Source: Flavobacterium gelidilacus DSM 15343 (GTDB lineage: Bacteria > Bacteroidota > Bacteroidia > Flavobacteriales > Flavobacteriaceae). From it: a DNA stretch of 64,000 nt. Of this stretch, positions 19,024 through 27,883 are shown piece by piece. Position 1 is the first letter of the stretch. Each line of letters starts with the position of its first letter. The notes beneath the pieces are model-generated. The model was not told the origin of the DNA. It saw nothing but the letters and a program-made list of their open reading frames with translations, and searched no databases. A program made the translations under genes and the position numbers. The DNA lies in the NCBI RefSeq assembly GCF_000422685.1, contig NZ_AUGN01000001.1, forward strand, positions 62,001-126,000, written 5' to 3'.

Positions 19024-19532
19024 TTATTAATATCTTGACATTGTTTAGTAATCTCATAAAGTGCAAAATTTGCAGCTTGAACAACATTCATACTAGAATT
19101 TTCGCCAAACATATCTATATGAATTACCTCATTACAATGTTTTAATGTATTTTCTGAAACTCCAAAGTTTTCATCGCCAATTACTAGAATAATTGGACTA
19201 CTAAAATCAAATTTTTGTTTTTGGATGGATTTACTATTATTTGTTATTTCTAAAGCGATTATCTGATTTTGTTGCTTCATTTCTAAAAGATAAGCTTCAA
19301 TATTGGTAATGAATTTATAAGATACATATTTTTCAGTAGCTCTTGAAGTTTTTTTCATCTTACGAGAAATAATGGATGATTCATCACCATTAAAAACAAT
19401 TTCTTGAATTCCAAAAGCATCACAAATTCTAAATAAAGAACCAATATTTGGAGCATTAGTTACATTTTCACATAAAACAATAATAGGAAATTTTTGTTTT
19501 TTGAAACTTGTAGTATCGTGAGTTAATTGCAT
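19017..19532 (-). CDS. SpoU/TrmH-family RNA 2'-O-methyltransferase
   Basis: SPOUT-fold methyltransferase of about 170 aa. The motif 1 region is ENVTNAPNIGSLFRICDAFG, motif 2 is LVIGDENFGVS and motif 3 is SSMNVVQAANFALYE, the trefoil-knot AdoMet site. The start at 19532 (MQLTHDTTSF) is preferred; an in-frame ATG at 19550 would add six residues. The target (tRNA or rRNA position) cannot be assigned. The downstream lipoprotein gene overlaps its stop. Confidence 0.88.
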   Translation of the reverse strand: MQLTHDTTSFKKQKFPIIVLCENVTNAPNIGSLFRICDAFGIQEIVFNGDESSIISRKMKKTSRATEKYVSYKFITNIEAYLLEMKQQNQIIALEITNNSKSIQKQKFDFSSPIILVIGDENFGVSENTLKHCNEVIHIDMFGENSSMNVVQAANFALYEITKQCQDINKW

Positions 19533-19586
19533 CGGTGGTTTAGTGGTCAAATTTTATAATTATAAATCTTTCAATCTTTCAATCTT

Positions 19587-21203
19587 TTAATAAACCTTAA
19601 TATAATATTTATCAGTTCTTACTTTAATTTCATCTGGAATCGAAAGAACCGGAATTGGTGAAATCTGGTATTCACTAGTCACTAAAACTCGTTTTCTTAC
19701 TCCGTTTATTTCTATTTCAACTGGCATTTCGAAATTTGGTTCATCGGTTTGCCATTTGTATTTGAAAGTATTTTTATGTTTTTTCAACACTAAAACTGGA
19801 ATTGTAGTGTGTTTCAAATATTGATTAAAAAAAGGAGTCATATCATGACCTAATTCTTCGCTAAAGAAATCAATAACCGTTTTAGTATCAATAATTTGCT
19901 TTTTGTAAGTGTTTGAATATTTTAACAACATAGCCCACCATTTTGAGTCATTATTAGTAATATGTCGCAACGTATTTAACATCAATGCTCCTTTATAATA
20001 CATATCTCCAGAACCTTCTTTATTCACACCATAAAAACCAATAACAGGTCTGTCATTCAAAACATTTTTAGATTGACCGTTGATGTATTTTTGAGATTCT
20101 TCATACCCTTTTGTACATTCTAAAAATACTGATTCTGAATAAGTTGTAAAGGCTTCATGAATCCACATATCAGCAATATCCTTACTTGTAATGCTGTTTC
20201 CAAACCATTCGTGACCAGTTTCGTGAATTGTTATAAAATCAAAGGATAATCCAATTCCGGTTCCAGATAAATCTCTACCCATGTAGCCTTTTTTGAACTT
20301 ATTTCCATAAGCTACAGCGCTTTGATGTTCCATTCCTAAATAAGGAGTTTCTACTAATTTGTAACCATCTTCATAAAATGGATATTGTCCAAATTTCTCT
20401 TGAAAACAATTCATCATAGGCTTTACATCAGCTTCAAAGTGAATTTTTGCTTTTTCCTCATTTTCACGTAAAACATAATAATCCAAATCTAAACCATTTA
20501 AATTATCATGAATATGAACATAATCAGCAATATTCACCGTAATAGAGTAGGTGTTTATTGGATTTATAACTTCCCAATCCCAACGAGTATAACCATTTTT
20601 TAAATCTTCTTGACCTTTGAATCTTCCGTTTGATACATTCATTAAACCATTTGGAAGAGCGACTTTTATTGTTGCACCTTTGTCTGGTTCATCTGTTTGT
20701 GAATCTTTCACAGGATACCATAAACTTGCACCAGTTCCCTGAACAGCAACTGCAATAAAATCTTTTCCATTACTATCTTTTTTGAATACAAAACCACCAT
20801 CCCACGGAGCATTTTTAGCAATTATAGGTTTTCCAGAATAGTAAAAACGTAACTTTTGTGAGGTATTTTGAGCTAATTCTGAATGAAAGTTGATAAAAAC
20901 AGCATCATTATCTCGTTTATAAGTCAATTTTTGTTTGTTGAAAACGATTGAATCAATAGTCATGTTTTCAAATAAATCCAATTGAATCTTTTTTGTATTT
21001 TGAAGGACATCAAACGTAACTTCATTATAACCAACAATGCTTTTTTCTGCTGGATTTATTTTGATATTCAAATCATATCGTTGCACATCATAACAAGAAC
21101 GTTCAAAACGCATTCCACCTTGAAGTGAATCTCTACGAGTAAAATTTTGTGCATTTGTTCGAAAAAGACTGAATAATAAAGTAAGAAGGATTAGTTTCTT
21201 CAT
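19587..21203 (-). CDS. M1-family zinc aminopeptidase, secreted
   Basis: Gluzincin metallopeptidase with a signal peptide (MKKLILLTLLFSLFRTNAQ). The zinc site is HETGHEWFGN (HExxH, about residue 327), followed 18 residues later by the Glu in IHEAFTTYSES. The exopeptidase motif appears as LGMEHQS, a variant of the GxMEN loop. The C-terminal part is short: at 538 aa it lacks the long ARM-repeat domain of PepN-type enzymes. A -7 box lies just upstream. Confidence 0.9.
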   Translation of the reverse strand: MKKLILLTLLFSLFRTNAQNFTRRDSLQGGMRFERSCYDVQRYDLNIKINPAEKSIVGYNEVTFDVLQNTKKIQLDLFENMTIDSIVFNKQKLTYKRDNDAVFINFHSELAQNTSQKLRFYYSGKPIIAKNAPWDGGFVFKKDSNGKDFIAVAVQGTGASLWYPVKDSQTDEPDKGATIKVALPNGLMNVSNGRFKGQEDLKNGYTRWDWEVINPINTYSITVNIADYVHIHDNLNGLDLDYYVLRENEEKAKIHFEADVKPMMNCFQEKFGQYPFYEDGYKLVETPYLGMEHQSAVAYGNKFKKGYMGRDLSGTGIGLSFDFITIHETGHEWFGNSITSKDIADMWIHEAFTTYSESVFLECTKGYEESQKYINGQSKNVLNDRPVIGFYGVNKEGSGDMYYKGALMLNTLRHITNNDSKWWAMLLKYSNTYKKQIIDTKTVIDFFSEELGHDMTPFFNQYLKHTTIPVLVLKKHKNTFKYKWQTDEPNFEMPVEIEINGVRKRVLVTSEYQISPIPVLSIPDEIKVRTDKYYIKVY

Positions 21204-21220
21204 GATTGGATTTTAAAATT

Positions 21221-21228
21221 CAAATATA
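21221..21228 (-). promoter_or_regulatory. -7 promoter box for the M1 peptidase
   Basis: On the minus strand TATATTTG, 17 bp before the ATG; no matching -33 TTG. Confidence 0.5.
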
Positions 21229-21301
21229 ATGATTTAGTCGATTAATCGATTATTTGAAAGTTAGATTATTCGAAATATCTATAAATCGAACAATCTAATA
21301 A

Positions 21302-22945
21302 TCAAAAATCAGCTTCAACCGTAAAACTCATTTCTTTTTTAGAAATTGGATGCACAAAAGTCAATTGTTCAGCATGAAGATGCAATCTGTTTGCTTTTTT
21401 TCCATATAAATCATCACCAACAATTGGAGTTTTTAAGCCTAATTCGTGTGAAGCGTGTATTCGCAATTGATGCGTTCTTCCTGTAATGGGATAAAAATAA
21501 ACTTTAGTTTTGTTGTCTTTAACTTCAATTTTTTGCCATTTGGTTTGCGCTTTTTTTCCGTGTTCGTAGCAAACTAATTGTCTTGGTCTATCGTCTAAAT
21601 CAACGCGTAAGGGAAAATCAATAAATCCTTCATTTTCTTCAATAATTCCGTCTAAAAGAGCAACATATCTTTTCTTAATTGTTCTTTTTATGAACTGACT
21701 TTGCAACTCTTTGTAAACATCTTCGTTTTTAGCTAAAATCATAATTCCAGAAGTTGACATGTCTAAACGATGGACAATTAATGGTCCGGTTGCATTTGGA
21801 TATAAATCTTTAACTCTTTGATAAACTGAATCTTTTATTTGTTTTCCAGGAACAGATAAGAATTCAGCTGGTTTGTTGATTAAAACTAAATAGTCATCAT
21901 CATAAATAATTGAAATATCCTTTCCTTCTGCTGGATTTTGTTCAAAAGGATTTTGTTCCATTTCTAAACCTTCCAACATGTGTTGCATTAAAATAGGCTC
22001 ACATTTGCTTTTACAAGCAGGATAAAATTGTTTGTGTTTTCTGATTTCGGAATTGGGTGATTTTCCCCACCAAAATTCAGCCATTGCTATTGGTTTTAAT
22101 TCATTGGCAAAAGCATAATGCAGTAATTTTGGAGCAGCACATTCTCCTGCACCAGCTGGTGGATTTTCTTCAAAAATTTCTCCAATACTTTTGAGTTTTC
22201 CATATTGATTTAGAAATGCATATTCAGCGAAAAGCCTTTGTTGTAAATCAGCAGATTTTTGTTTTCTATCTAATTTTAAAGATTCAATTCTTGAATTTAT
22301 TATGTCAAAATCTTTTTGTGAAGCTTCAATTTTGTAATTCCAGAATTGTGTCATTTTTTTTAACAGAATTCCTTCTTGTTTGCTGGCTTCTTTTAGTTCT
22401 TCTTCATTAAATGTTTCTGATTTACGAATTTCATCACGCAACTTTTTCTGAACTTTGATGTTATTCTTTTGGTTTTGAATATCGTTGAAAGCTTCTGTTT
22501 TAGTGTTTTCTAAATTTTGAAGAGCATTTTTATATTCATCTGAATTTTCTAAACCTTCAATTTGCTTTGTGATTTGATTTAGTTCGTTTTCACCAATTTT
22601 ATAAAATCCTTTTTCATCCAACATATCATAAATTGTTGGAACAAATTTTTCATGATGATTTGAATCAGCTAATTTTCCAGAAAAAGCCCATAATTGTCCG
22701 ATTTCTCCAACTTCATTTTGGCAAATTAAAATCCCAAACATTTTTCCAATTACTAAACCTTTTTGAGTTGCATCTAATCCAAAATTATGTTCAAAATCGG
22801 TTTGATTTTCTAAATAATTTTGTAATTCATTGGAAGCAATGACACTAAATTCATGAGGTTCATAATAAAATGGAAACGTAAATTTTTCAGGTAAAGAAAT
22901 TCCCGAAATATTAGTTTTGAAAGGTTGAAATTTATGGTTAATCAT
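21302..22945 (-). CDS. RluA-family RNA pseudouridine synthase with long N-terminal extension
   Basis: The C-terminal about 200 residues are a complete RluA-type synthase: IYDDDYLVLINKPAEFLSVPG, then HRLDMSTSGIMILAKN with catalytic Asp395, then TGRTHQLRIHAS. The N-terminal about 340 residues are an unusual extension with a charged coiled-coil (about 120-240) and a Cys/Trp-rich patch (AGAGECAAPKLLHYAF, FWWGKSPNSE, PACKSKCEPI). Similar long forms exist in some Bacteroidetes and Vibrio. RNA target unknown. The -7 box is only a few bp before the ATG, suggesting a leaderless or very short-leader transcript. Confidence 0.88.
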   Translation of the reverse strand: MINHKFQPFKTNISGISLPEKFTFPFYYEPHEFSVIASNELQNYLENQTDFEHNFGLDATQKGLVIGKMFGILICQNEVGEIGQLWAFSGKLADSNHHEKFVPTIYDMLDEKGFYKIGENELNQITKQIEGLENSDEYKNALQNLENTKTEAFNDIQNQKNNIKVQKKLRDEIRKSETFNEEELKEASKQEGILLKKMTQFWNYKIEASQKDFDIINSRIESLKLDRKQKSADLQQRLFAEYAFLNQYGKLKSIGEIFEENPPAGAGECAAPKLLHYAFANELKPIAMAEFWWGKSPNSEIRKHKQFYPACKSKCEPILMQHMLEGLEMEQNPFEQNPAEGKDISIIYDDDYLVLINKPAEFLSVPGKQIKDSVYQRVKDLYPNATGPLIVHRLDMSTSGIMILAKNEDVYKELQSQFIKRTIKKRYVALLDGIIEENEGFIDFPLRVDLDDRPRQLVCYEHGKKAQTKWQKIEVKDNKTKVYFYPITGRTHQLRIHASHELGLKTPIVGDDLYGKKANRLHLHAEQLTFVHPISKKEMSFTVEADF

Positions 22946-22949
22946 TTGG

Positions 22950-22957
22950 CAAATATA
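22950..22957 (-). promoter_or_regulatory. -7 promoter box abutting the pseudouridine synthase start
   Basis: On the minus strand TATATTTG ends 4 bp before the ATG, so transcription would begin at or next to the start codon. Confidence 0.45.
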
Positions 22958-23021
22958 CTTTCTAAAAAAGAAAAATCCACTGAAATTTCAATGGATTTTA
23001 TACAATAATTTTGACTTAGTA

Positions 23022-24665
23022 TTAAACTTGAATCACACCTAAATTAAACTTTTTCTCAATCGGAGAATGGTTTGCTGCTTCAATTCCCATAGAAATCCAA
23101 GTTCTTGTGTCTAATGGATCAATTATTCCGTCTGTCCATAAACGTGAAGCTGCATAATAAGGTGAAACTTGTTCGTCATAACGTGCTTTAATTTTATCAA
23201 ATAATTCTTGTTCCACTTTTTCATCAACTACTTTTCCTTGTTTTTTTAGTGAAGAAGCTTCAATTTGCGCTAATACTTTTGCTGCTTGAGTTCCACCCAT
23301 TACAGCTAATTCAGCACTAGGCCAAGCAAAAATTAATCTAGGATCATATGCTTTTCCACACATAGCATAATTTCCTGCACCATAACTATTTCCAACTACA
23401 ACCGTGAATTTTGGCACAACCGAATTGGCAACTGCATTTACCATTTTGGCACCATCTTTAATGATTCCTCCATGTTCTGATTTACTTCCAACCATGAATC
23501 CAGTTACATCTTGCAAGAAGACTAACGGAATTTTCTTTTGGTTACAATTCGCAATAAAACGAGTGGCTTTATCTGCTGAATCTGAATAAATTACACCACC
23601 AAATTGCATTTCACTTGGTTTCGTTTTGGCAGCTGTTGTTTTAACAACTTTTCTTTGATTAGCTACTATTCCAACTGCCCAACCTTCAATTCTAGCATAA
23701 CCTGTAATTAAAGTTTGTCCGTAACCGGCTTTGTATTCATCAAATTCTGAATTATCTACCAAACGATTGATGATTTCCATCATATCATATTGTTCGTTAC
23801 GGGCTTTTGGTAAAATTCCGTAAATATCTTTAGGCTCTAAAGCTGGTTTTTGCGCTTTTACACGATTGTAACCTGCTTTATCATAATCACCAATTTTTCC
23901 AACTATACTTTTTATTCTGTCTAAAGCATCTTTATCATCTTTGGCTTTAAAATCTGTCACACCACTAATTTCACAATGCGTTGTTGCTCCACCAAGAGCT
24001 TCATTATCAATAGTTTCACCGATTGCGGCTTTTACTAAATAACTTCCTGCTAAGAAAATACTTCCTGTTTTATCAACGATTAAAGCTTCATCACTCATGA
24101 TAGGTAAATACGCACCACCAGCAACACAACTACCCATTACAGCAGCGATTTGGGTAATTCCCATGCTACTCATTATGGCATTATTTCTAAAAATTCTACC
24201 AAAATGTTCTTTATCTGGAAAAATTTCATCCTGTAAAGGCAAATAAACTCCAGCAGAATCCACTAAATAAATAATTGGCAATCTGTTTTCCATAGCAATT
24301 TCTTGCGCACGAAGGTTCTTTTTTCCTGTAATTGGAAACCAAGCACCAGCTTTTACTGTAGCGTCATTTGCTACTACGATACATTGTTTTCCTGAAACAT
24401 AACCAATTTTAATTACTACTCCTCCAGAAGGACAACCACCATGTTCTTCATACATTCCTTCTCCAACAAAAGCTCCGATTTCAATACTTTTAGATTTTTC
24501 ATCTAATAAATAATTGATTCGTTCACGAGCTGTCATTTTACCTTCAGCATGTAATTTATCAATACGTTTTTGTCCACCACCCAATTTTACTTGCGTTAGT
24601 TTACGTTTCATATCAGAAACTAATAATTTATTGTGGTCTTCGTTTTTGTTGAAATTTAAATCCAT
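23022..24665 (-). CDS. Acyl-CoA carboxylase, carboxyltransferase (beta) subunit
   Basis: Biotin-dependent carboxyltransferase with tandem crotonase-like N and C domains, 547 aa, as in methylcrotonyl-CoA and propionyl-CoA carboxylase beta subunits. Motifs include KMTARERINYLLD, IYLVDSAGVYLPLQDEIF, MGSCVAGGAYLPIMSDE and, in the C domain, FLQDVTGFMVGSKSEHGGIIKDGAKMV split over the second oxyanion hole. The sequence resembles MccB more than PccB, but the substrate is inference, since no biotin carboxylase subunit is in the window. It faces the aldehyde dehydrogenase gene across a 216-bp divergent gap. Confidence 0.88.
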   Translation of the reverse strand: MDLNFNKNEDHNKLLVSDMKRKLTQVKLGGGQKRIDKLHAEGKMTARERINYLLDEKSKSIEIGAFVGEGMYEEHGGCPSGGVVIKIGYVSGKQCIVVANDATVKAGAWFPITGKKNLRAQEIAMENRLPIIYLVDSAGVYLPLQDEIFPDKEHFGRIFRNNAIMSSMGITQIAAVMGSCVAGGAYLPIMSDEALIVDKTGSIFLAGSYLVKAAIGETIDNEALGGATTHCEISGVTDFKAKDDKDALDRIKSIVGKIGDYDKAGYNRVKAQKPALEPKDIYGILPKARNEQYDMMEIINRLVDNSEFDEYKAGYGQTLITGYARIEGWAVGIVANQRKVVKTTAAKTKPSEMQFGGVIYSDSADKATRFIANCNQKKIPLVFLQDVTGFMVGSKSEHGGIIKDGAKMVNAVANSVVPKFTVVVGNSYGAGNYAMCGKAYDPRLIFAWPSAELAVMGGTQAAKVLAQIEASSLKKQGKVVDEKVEQELFDKIKARYDEQVSPYYAASRLWTDGIIDPLDTRTWISMGIEAANHSPIEKKFNLGVIQV

Positions 24666-24780
24666 TTACTAGTGTTGTTTTTAGAATTGCTAAATTAATC
24701 AAATTCATTTAATTCTTTTCAATTAATAAAAAACAATTTTTATCTATTTCAATTATTTATAATTTAAAAAAAAGTTGTTA

Positions 24781-24801
24781 AATTTATCATAATGATAAAT
24801 T
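24781..24801. promoter_or_regulatory. Perfect 21-bp palindrome upstream of the aldehyde dehydrogenase
   Basis: Two 10-bp arms (AATTTATCAT and its exact complement) surround one central A. It lies 50 bp upstream of the -7 box of the aldehyde dehydrogenase gene, between two divergent genes, where no terminator is needed. A regulator binding site is the likeliest reading. Confidence 0.55.
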
Positions 24802-24850
24802 AATGCTATTTATTGAACGATTTGTGCTATTTTTTATGAAGTAATACAAG

Positions 24851-24858
24851 TAACTTTG
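24851..24858 (+). promoter_or_regulatory. -7 promoter box for the aldehyde dehydrogenase
   Basis: TAACTTTG, 23 bp before the ATG. A TTG at 24822-24824 is 26 bp upstream, slightly more than the usual spacing, which may fit an activated promoter. Confidence 0.55.
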
Positions 24859-24881
24859 AAAAAACTAAAAAATCATAAATT

Positions 24882-26387
24882 ATGAGTAAAATAACCGAAA
24901 GACCAAAATTTCAAGAAAAGTATGATAATTTTATTGGTGGAAAATTTGTTCCTCCAGTCAAAGGAGAATATTTCGACAATATATCACCTATAGACGGAAA
25001 AGCATTTACAAAAGTGGCTAGATCTACCATGGAAGATGTTGATTTAGCTATTGATGCGGCTGAAGAAGCTTTCAAAACATGGGGAAAAGCATCTCCAGCT
25101 TACAGAAGTAAAGTGATGAATCAAATCGCTGATATTATGGAAGCGAATTTAGAATATTTAGCGACTGTAGAAACTATTGATAATGGTAAGGCATTAAGAG
25201 AAACTATGGCTGCGGATTTACCTTTATGTATAGATCATTTTAGATATTTTGCAGGAGTAATTCGTGCAGATGAAGGAACAATTTCTGAACATGATGAACA
25301 TACGGTTAGTATTTGTCTACACGAACCTTTAGGGGTTGTAGCTCAAATTATTCCTTGGAATTTTCCTTTACTAATGGCAACTTGGAAAATGGCTCCAGCA
25401 ATTGCAGCGGGAAATTGTACAGTCGTAAAAGCAGCAGAACAAACTCCTACTTCTATATTGGTTTTTATGGATTTAATTAAAGATGTATTGCCTCCTGGAG
25501 TAATCAATATAGTAAACGGATTCGGAATTGAAGCTGGAAAACCTTTGGCTTCTTCTCCAAGAATTAAGAAAGTATCTTTTACAGGAGAAACTACAACTGG
25601 ACGTTTAATTTTACAATATGCTTCAGAAAATATTATTCCAGCAACAATGGAATTGGGTGGAAAATCACCAAATATTTTCTTCAGTTCAGTAGCAGCACAA
25701 GATGATGCATTTTTTGATAAAGCGATTGAAGGAGCAGTAATGTTTGCCTTAAACCAAGGTGAAATTTGTACTTGTCCTTCAAGAATTTTAGTTCAGGAAG
25801 ATATTTATGATAAATTCATGACAAGGGTTATTGAAAGAGTCAAGGCAATTAAAATTGGTCATCCCTTAGATCCAACGGTTATGATGGGAGCTCAAGCTTC
25901 AAATGATCAATATGAAAAAATTCAATCCTATTTAAAAATTGGTAAGGAAGAAGGTGCTGAACTTTTAGTAGGTGGTGAAGTAAATCATTTAGAAGGAGAA
26001 TTAAGTACAGGATATTATATTCAACCAACAGTTTTTAAAGGAACGAACAAGATGAGAATTTTTCAAGAAGAGATTTTTGGACCTGTAGTTTGTGTAACAA
26101 CTTTCAAAACGGTTGAAGAAGCTATCGAAATTGCAAACGACACTTTATACGGATTAGGTGCAGGAGTTTGGACAAGAGATGCTCACGAATTGTATCAAGT
26201 GCCTAGAGCTATTGAAGCAGGTAGAGTTTGGGTAAATAATTACCATGCATATCCAGCACATGCCCCATTTGGAGGTTATAAAAAATCAGGATTTGGTCGT
26301 GAAAACCACAAAATGATGTTAGATCATTATAGAAATACTAAAAATATGCTTATTTCTTATGATAAAAATAAGTTAGGTTTCTTTTAG
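24882..26387 (+). CDS. NAD(P)-dependent aldehyde dehydrogenase (AldB/ExaC type)
   Basis: Class 3-fold aldehyde dehydrogenase of 501 aa, oxidising aldehydes such as acetaldehyde to acids. The active-site Cys296 lies in [11 protein letters not shown], the variant typical of AldB/ExaC acetaldehyde dehydrogenases; the general-base Glu is in ATMELGGKS; the nucleotide site includes IIPWNFPLL and [11 protein letters not shown]. It is followed by a DUF779 gene and a convergent AraC-family regulator, a recurring arrangement for this enzyme. A terminator hairpin directly downstream probably reduces read-through into DUF779. Confidence 0.93.
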   Translation: MSKITERPKFQEKYDNFIGGKFVPPVKGEYFDNISPIDGKAFTKVARSTMEDVDLAIDAAEEAFKTWGKASPAYRSKVMNQIADIMEANLEYLATVETIDNGKALRETMAADLPLCIDHFRYFAGVIRADEGTISEHDEHTVSICLHEPLGVVAQIIPWNFPLLMATWKMAPAIAAGNCTVVKAAEQTPTSILVFMDLIKDVLPPGVINIVNGFGIEAGKPLASSPRIKKVSFTGETTTGRLILQYASENIIPATMELGGKSPNIFFSSVAAQDDAFFDKAIEGAVMFALNQGEICTCPSRILVQEDIYDKFMTRVIERVKAIKIGHPLDPTVMMGAQASNDQYEKIQSYLKIGKEEGAELLVGGEVNHLEGELSTGYYIQPTVFKGTNKMRIFQEEIFGPVVCVTTFKTVEEAIEIANDTLYGLGAGVWTRDAHELYQVPRAIEAGRVWVNNYHAYPAHAPFGGYKKSGFGRENHKMMLDHYRNTKNMLISYDKNKLGFF

Positions 26388-26407
26388 TAGATAATTAATT
26401 TCATAAC

Positions 26408-26441
26408 AAAACCTAGCAGTTTTATAGCTGTTAGGTTTTTT
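26408..26441 (+). terminator. Terminator/attenuator between aldehyde dehydrogenase and DUF779
   Basis: Arms AAAACCTAGCAG and CTGTTAGGTTTT with one G-T pair, followed by T residues. It lies within the 68-bp gap of two same-strand genes. Confidence 0.75.
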
Positions 26442-26455
26442 AATTTAGTAAAAGT

Positions 26456-26830
26456 ATGATTAAACGAATAGAAAGTACAGAAAAAGCCAACGAATTAATA
26501 GCACAACTTAAAGATAGAAATGGCGACTTAATGTTTCATCAAAGTGGAGGTTGTTGTGATGGTTCACAACCTATGTGTTTTGAATTAGGCGATTTTAAAA
26601 TTGGAAATAGTGATGTTTGCTTGGGAAGTGTTGAAAATTGTAAGTTTTGGATGAGCAAAGATCAATTTGAATATTGGAAACACACCCATTTAACATTAGA
26701 TGTAGTGGAAGGAAGAGGAGCAAGCTTTTCTCTAGAAATACCTTACGGGAAAAGATTTATTATTCATTCCAGATTATTTACGGAGGAAGAAGCTACTAAT
26801 TTAGAACCTTTGACTTATTTAGAAGACTAA
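26456..26830 (+). CDS. DUF779 family protein
   Basis: A 124-aa cytosolic protein of the DUF779 family, nearly always encoded next to AldB/ExaC-type aldehyde dehydrogenases. It shows the motif FHQSGGCCDGSQPMCF, a Cys-rich cluster that may bind metal, and the C-terminal GRGASFSLEIPYGKRF. Biochemical role is not established; gene context suggests a part in aldehyde oxidation. Its stop overlaps the stop of the convergent AraC gene by 4 bp. Confidence 0.88.
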   Translation: MIKRIESTEKANELIAQLKDRNGDLMFHQSGGCCDGSQPMCFELGDFKIGNSDVCLGSVENCKFWMSKDQFEYWKHTHLTLDVVEGRGASFSLEIPYGKRFIIHSRLFTEEEATNLEPLTYLED

Positions 26831-27750
26831 TTAATATATAAAAGTTGGTATTGCTTTGGTGTAATGCCTTCATGCTTTTTGAACAAACGAATAAAATAAT
26901 TACAATCATCAAAACCAGATTCAAAACAAACTTCATTGATTTGCAGTTTTGGGTTTTTCAATAAAGATTTAGCATACTTTATTTTTTCATTTAGAATGAA
27001 TTCAACAGGACTCATACCCAACTCTCTTTTGAAGAAACGGTAGAATGAAGTCGAACTCATACAGGCTTTATCACTTAATTCCTTTAAATTAAAATTTTCG
27101 CGAATATTACTCCTAATAAATTCCATTATAGGTACAATAGGATTATTAATATCTATAACTGTATTGGTTTCGATGGCTCTTACATTTTGCGATTGAATAA
27201 TTCTTACTAAAAGTTCTTGTAAAGTCAAATCTGCCAAAGCATCTTTTGTAATTGAAGTACTCATGCATTCTTTTATCAATTTATTGATAGTGGTGCTGAG
27301 TTCTAAATTGTTATAAAAGAAATAATTTTCATGGTCTAATTTCCAAAAATTACCTTTTCCATCTTTAGGGTATCTTTCATTTAAAAAGCTCAATGTTTCT
27401 TGAATTTTCATTTGATCAATTGCTAGAGCTAAACATTGTGTCGGATTGTTTTTTGAAGCTTCAGGAAAATCAATTTTCATTTCTACGTTGGAAGGAATCA
27501 GAACGGTTTCACCAGGTAAATAATCAAATTCAGGATCATCAAACAAATGCATTACTTTTTTACCGCGTAGCATACTAGTCACTACTAAATCATTGAATTT
27601 TAAAGGAACTTTTTGTGAAGTTTCATAAGTTTCAAATAAATTCAATTCGCAATTATTTAGCGAATAGATAGTTCTATTTTCCACTAAAGTTTTTAGTGAT
27701 TTTTCCTTTGTAAGTGAAGGTTTATTCAATAATTTTTTTAGACTTCCCAT
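26827..27750 (-). CDS. AraC-family transcriptional regulator
   Basis: The C-terminal 100 residues carry two helix-turn-helix motifs (LKELSDKACMSSTSFYRFFK and INEVCFESGFDDCNYFIRLF, ending KKHEGITPKQYQ). The N-terminal part is an effector-binding cupin-like domain of the AraC_N type found in regulators of alcohol/aldehyde metabolism. It is convergent with the aldehyde dehydrogenase/DUF779 genes, so it most probably controls them; the ligand is unknown. The 21-bp palindrome upstream of the dehydrogenase is a candidate target, though AraC proteins more often bind direct repeats. Confidence 0.9.
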   Translation of the reverse strand: MGSLKKLLNKPSLTKEKSLKTLVENRTIYSLNNCELNLFETYETSQKVPLKFNDLVVTSMLRGKKVMHLFDDPEFDYLPGETVLIPSNVEMKIDFPEASKNNPTQCLALAIDQMKIQETLSFLNERYPKDGKGNFWKLDHENYFFYNNLELSTTINKLIKECMSTSITKDALADLTLQELLVRIIQSQNVRAIETNTVIDINNPIVPIMEFIRSNIRENFNLKELSDKACMSSTSFYRFFKRELGMSPVEFILNEKIKYAKSLLKNPKLQINEVCFESGFDDCNYFIRLFKKHEGITPKQYQLLYIN

Positions 27751-27834
27751 AAATATTTTAATTCACAGCTAAATATATGAAAAGTATTTAAATAGGAATG
27801 AATTTTTATAATTTTTAACAGTTGTTGTAAAAAT

Positions 27835-27864
27835 AAAAAACCCTTCAGTTAAGAAAGGTTTTTT
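27835..27864 (-). terminator. Terminator of prfB
   Basis: On the minus strand a stem of AAAAAACC..TTC paired with GAA..GGTTTTTT is followed by a T-run. It lies between the prfB stop and the start of the AraC gene. Confidence 0.7.
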
Positions 27865-27883
27865 GAATTATTTATTTGGAGTT

